Assembly (NCBI GenBank): GCA_037953745.1
Contig: JBAKBP010004325.1
Coordinates: forward strand, 62,001 to 126,000
Length of the DNA stretch: 64,000 nt
Reading direction: 5' to 3'
Source: Lithodes maja
Lineage: Eukaryota; Arthropoda; Malacostraca; Decapoda; Lithodidae
In this document: positions 60,933 to 64,000 of the stretch, one piece after another
Position numbering within the stretch: position 1 is the first letter of the stretch
Layout: the number at the start of each line of letters is the position of its first letter
Translations under genes and position numbers: made by a program
Notes under the pieces: model-generated
Databases searched by the model: none
Told to the model about the DNA's origin: nothing
Seen by the model: the letters and a program-made list of their open reading frames with translations, nothing else

Positions 60933-63095
60933 AGGGAGGAGGAAGTCAGGGAGGAGTACAGGAGAGCAGTGGAAAGACGACTAGGTGGGTTCGACCTGGA
61001 AGTTATGGAGGAAGTGGAGGAGATGAGCAAGGTGTTTAAGGATGAGATATGTGCAGCATGTGAGGAGGTGTGTGGAGTGAGGAGAAGAGGGAGGGGAGTG
61101 AAAGGTACAGCATGGTGGACAGAAGAGGTAAGAATAGCTGTGGAAGAAAAGAAGAAAGCATATAGAGAGTGGTTGGGTAGTAGAGGGAATGAAGATTCCG
61201 AGAGACAGAAACGAGCGAGGTACGTGGAGAGTAAGAGGGTGGTGAAGAGAGTAGTGAAGGAAAGTAAGAGAAGAGTAGATGAGGAATTTGGAAGGAATCT
61301 GAGTGTAAAATGGAGGGAGAGTAAGAAACTGTTCTGGAAAGAAGTCAAGAAAGTTAGGGAAGGTAGCAAGGGAAACAGTAAGGGTGTGAAAGATAAGAAT
61401 GGGAGAATGCTAGCCGAGAAGCAAGAGAGAGTCGAAAGATGGAGGGAGTACTTCAGTGAGTTGCTAAATGAAAGGAATGAAGAGCCAGCAAACATAGCTG
61501 GATATGGTATGGGAGGGAGAAGAAGAGAAGTAGTGGAGGAGGAGGTGGGGATCAGGAGGTCAGAAGTGTGGGAAGCCATGAAAAGAGTGAAGTTGGGGAA
61601 AGCACCAGGAACAGATGGAGTGTGTGGGGAAATGTTGAGGTATGGTGGTGAGATAGTAATAGAATGGGTATGGAAAATGTGCAAACTAGCATGGGAGAAG
61701 GGGAGTGCACCCGATGACTGGAAGACTGGCATAATAGTCCCCCTATATAAGGGCAAAGGGGAAAGAGGAGTGTGTGGTAACCACCGAGGAATATGTCTTC
61801 TAAGCGTAGTAGGGAAGGTATACAGTAGGGTAGTGATTGAGAGAGTGAGAGTGAGAACGGAGAAATGGATAGGCGACGAGCAGGGAGGCTTTAGGAAGGG
61901 AAGAGGATGTGTAGATCAGATTTTTACCCTGAATTGTGTTGTGGAGAAGTATCTGGAGAAGAAACAAAAGGTGTATGTTGCCTTTATGGACTTGGAGAAG
62001 GCCTATGACAGAGTGGATAGAGAAGGTTTGTGGAAAGTACTTAGAATATACGGAGTAGAGGGCAAGTTGCTGAAAGCAGTGAAGAGCATGTATGAGGGTG
62101 CAAAGGCGGCAGTACGTGTGGAGAGTGAGCAGAGCGAGTTCTTTGACCTGAATGTTGGTTTGAAACAGGGGTGTGTGATGTCCCCGTGGTTGTTTACTGT
62201 ATATATGGATGGAGTTATGAAAGAAATACTATCAAGAGCAGTGGATGTTGGTGTATCGCTGAAAAGGGAGGGAATTGAGTGGAAGCTACCTATACTGCTG
62301 TTTGCGGATGATACAGTTCTGATGAGTGATAATGAATGGGAGTTGCAGGGTCTGGTAAATGAGTTTGGAACAGTGTGCGAAAAACGGAATTTGAAGGTAA
62401 ATACGGGGAAGAGCAAGGTTATGGTCTTCGAAAGGGGTGAAGTCACAGAGTGTGAGGTGAAGCTGAACGGTCAGGCTATGGAGATCGTCAACTCTTTTAA
62501 GTATCTGGGCAGTGTGTTGAGTAAAGATGGGACTATGGATGAAGAGGTGCGGGAGAGGGTACAACAGGGGAAGAGGGTTGTAGGAACGCTAAAAGCAGTA
62601 ACAAGAAATAGGGTGGTCAGTATGGAAGTGAAGAAGTCCTTGCATGACAGTGTGGTAATCCCGACACTGACTTACGGAAGCGAAGCATGGACGTTGGTTG
62701 AGAGACTCGGACCAAGAGTGAGAGCAGTGGAAATGAATTACTTAAGGAGTGCGTGCGGAATTACATGGAGGGATAGACAGACTAATGAGGAAGTAAGAAG
62801 GAGGTGTGGTGTGGAGGTAGATGTGCTGGAAAGTGTGAAAAGGAACAACTTGAGATGGTTCGGCCATATGGAACGTATGGAAAGCGAGAGAATGACTAAG
62901 AGGGTGTACGAGAGCGAGGTGGAGGGACAGAGGGGGAGAGGTAGACCGAATATGAGGTGGAAGGATGGAGTGAGGAACTACATGAATGAAGGCGGTGCTG
63001 GTTGGGGGGAGGGGCGTCGACTGACTGGGGACAGAGGTGCATGGGGGCGGTTCGTTCGTGGCCACCCCTTCGGGGATCACGGCGTCAGGCAATAG
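60933..63095 (+). CDS. RTE-like reverse transcriptase ORF, lacking the endonuclease
   Basis: The frame is open from the insertion point (60933) with no stop before 63095; no start codon belongs to it because the 5' end is truncated. It encodes the linker after the endonuclease (EEYRRAVERRLG, WWTEEVR, RVERWREYFSELLN), then RT blocks GKAPGTDGVCGEMLRYGG, GIIVPLYKGKGERGVCGNHRGICLLSVVGKVYSRVV, QGGFRKGRGCVDQIF, VAFMDLEKAYDRVDREGLWKVL, LKQGCVMSPWLFTVYMDGV and LFADDTVLM (about residue 445 from 60969). The C-terminal region has VIPTLTYGSEAW, YLRSACGITWRDR and NLRWFGHMERM. The endonuclease is missing, so the copy cannot retrotranspose alone, but the intact frame shows a recent insertion. The last ~80 residues equal the fragment at 31660-31915. 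Confidence 0.88.
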   Translation, partial: REEEVREEYRRAVERRLGGFDLEVMEEVEEMSKVFKDEICAACEEVCGVRRRGRGVKGTAWWTEEVRIAVEEKKKAYREWLGSRGNEDSERQKRARYVESKRVVKRVVKESKRRVDEEFGRNLSVKWRESKKLFWKEVKKVREGSKGNSKGVKDKNGRMLAEKQERVERWREYFSELLNERNEEPANIAGYGMGGRRREVVEEEVGIRRSEVWEAMKRVKLGKAPGTDGVCGEMLRYGGEIVIEWVWKMCKLAWEKGSAPDDWKTGIIVPLYKGKGERGVCGNHRGICLLSVVGKVYSRVVIERVRVRTEKWIGDEQGGFRKGRGCVDQIFTLNCVVEKYLEKKQKVYVAFMDLEKAYDRVDREGLWKVLRIYGVEGKLLKAVKSMYEGAKAAVRVESEQSEFFDLNVGLKQGCVMSPWLFTVYMDGVMKEILSRAVDVGVSLKREGIEWKLPILLFADDTVLMSDNEWELQGLVNEFGTVCEKRNLKVNTGKSKVMVFERGEVTECEVKLNGQAMEIVNSFKYLGSVLSKDGTMDEEVRERVQQGKRVVGTLKAVTRNRVVSMEVKKSLHDSVVIPTLTYGSEAWTLVERLGPRVRAVEMNYLRSACGITWRDRQTNEEVRRRCGVEVDVLESVKRNNLRWFGHMERMESERMTKRVYESEVEGQRGRGRPNMRWKDGVRNYMNEGGAGWGEGRRLTGDRGAWGRFVRGHPFGDHGVRQ

Positions 63096-63107
63096 ATAGA
63101 TAGATAG
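60933..63107 (+). mobile_element. RTE-like LINE, 5'-truncated, 7-bp target duplication, (GATA)n tail
   Basis: AAGTCGA is duplicated at 60926-60932 and 63108-63114. The insert begins inside the ORF and ends with a 12-bp UTR-like segment and ATAGATAGATAGATAG. Copy 1 of the duplication gives the empty site (GCTAAGTCGATC at about 52537). Confidence 0.9.
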
Positions 63108-63464
63108 AAGTCGATCTATATTCACTGGTTGTCATTTAACATAGATTTAGGCTGTCATACAGCTTGTGAATTAACATAAACAAAGGCCAGACGATACGAG
63201 GCTTCTCCTTAGGGCCTAGGCTAATAATGAAACTCGCTGTACTGTCTTAAGAAAACAAAGGGAATGTGCCTGGGTAAATTTATAGAAATATACCAATATC
63301 CACTATACAATCGTAAGTCTTGACACTCTGAAGTCCTATTTTATATTAACTTTCAATGTTTAACTATGTTGATTTAATAATCTAAAATAATATCCGATTT
63401 TAACGTATGTGTGCGATTTTTATAGTCATTTAATTTTATAGGCCTAGTCGGGGATTTTTAATCT

Positions 63465-64000
63465 TTAACCCTCCGACCCCGGCTAGGGAATATCGTGACT
63501 GTACTTTGTGTCCGGGGGTTTTCAGGAATTTTGGTCCCTGTTGATTCACATGTTACTCCTGAAATACATTACACAAAGTTATAAAAAAAACAGAAAAATG
63601 TAGCACAAACCTTCATGTGTAGAATGCCGTTGAGTAGAGGTCTCTAGCCCAAGTGATTGCATAATGGTGAGCGCGGGAAGTGGAGTGATTTTTATGCGTG
63701 AAAATCATCCCGCGTTCGGATGCGTCGCCTTTGCCCAGGCCCCGGCTCGGCTAACCTACTGTTTTCTTAGCCACTCGTCGCGCAAAACCTTTTACCTCCC
63801 GGAGGCGATTTTATGTATTGATAGTGATGTTATTATAGTTATTTGGAGTCCAATTATATAAAATATGTTTATTAGGCTATGATTGTAACAAATATTTCAC
63901 ATTTTCACTCGATACCGTAGTTTTTATGAGTAATTGAGGTAGGTTATTGTTATATTAGGCACTGATTATTCGTTATCACAGGTGTTTATTATACTTTGGC
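63465..64000 (-). mobile_element. piggyBac element of the element-1 family, cut by window end
   Basis: Starts at TTAA 63465-63468 and follows 23581 onward almost base for base: CCCTCCGACCCCGGCTAGGG, TGTGTCCGGGGGTTTTCAGG, the box GTAGAATGCCGTTGAGTAGA, and the beginning of the first 177-bp unit at about 63920. If complete it would carry a minus-strand transposase beyond the window. Confidence 0.8.

Larger units (their letters stand above)
53477..63464 (+). repeat. Tandem segmental duplication, copy 2, with five later insertions
   Basis: Begins at AATCGTCTAATCTAGC, matching 49329. Relative to copy 1 it has gained piggyBac 3 (53517-57820), SINE S1 (58940-59176), a Harbinger element (59669-60333), an RTE-like LINE (60933-63107) and, at its right limit, another piggyBac (63465). 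Confidence 0.85.

Overview
The window reads as a transposon-packed intergenic stretch of an arthropod genome, most plausibly a decapod crustacean. That guess rests on the jockey-like, CR1/L2-like and RTE-like retrotransposons and on abundant piggyBac and MITE families. It is inference; no host gene or rRNA fixes the species. The only candidate host coding segment is one low-complexity His/Asn/Ser-rich open frame on the minus strand at 11051-11704.

Layout. 1-13 kb: small non-autonomous elements. These are five Tigger-like MITEs, several tRNA-derived SINEs, TTAA-flanked piggyBac MITEs, a Harbinger-type MITE and a perfect 221-bp palindrome. 13.7-23 kb: a Penelope-like RT fragment, a nearly intact CR1/L2-type LINE (ORF1 14123-15599, ORF2 15620-18523), and a second, frame-broken CR1-like LINE (19757-22940). 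23.6-38.2 kb: piggyBac element 1 (23581-27822, transposase frameshifted), a truncated piggyBac end, nested MITEs, and piggyBac element 2 (33683-38165, intact 971-aa transposase) inserted into a jockey-type LINE. 39.5-48.5 kb: a broken LINE with a restriction-like endonuclease end, RTE-like and CR1-like 3' ends, and MITEs, one of them chimeric. 49.3-64 kb: a tandem duplication of about 4.1 kb. Copy 1 carries a jockey-like LINE. Copy 2 carries piggyBac element 3 (53517-57820, intact 968-aa transposase), a SINE, a Harbinger element with a MADF-like ORF, an RTE-like LINE and the start of another piggyBac.

How the parts work together. The piggyBac transposases (DDE core, C-terminal Cys-rich domain) are the probable drivers of the TTAA-flanked MITEs. 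The MITEs share their end architecture: CCCTCC-type tips, a CCGG pair at one end, and at the other end two imperfect palindromes 44-45 bp apart. The palindrome sequence differs between families, but the two copies within one element resemble each other. The CR1/L2 LINE at 14-18.7 kb shares its last ~70 bp with a tRNA-derived SINE at 58.9-59.2 kb, which suggests that it mobilises the SINE. RTE-like copies end in (GATA)n and have clear target-site duplications.

All similarities were judged by eye. No percentage identities or database matches were computed.
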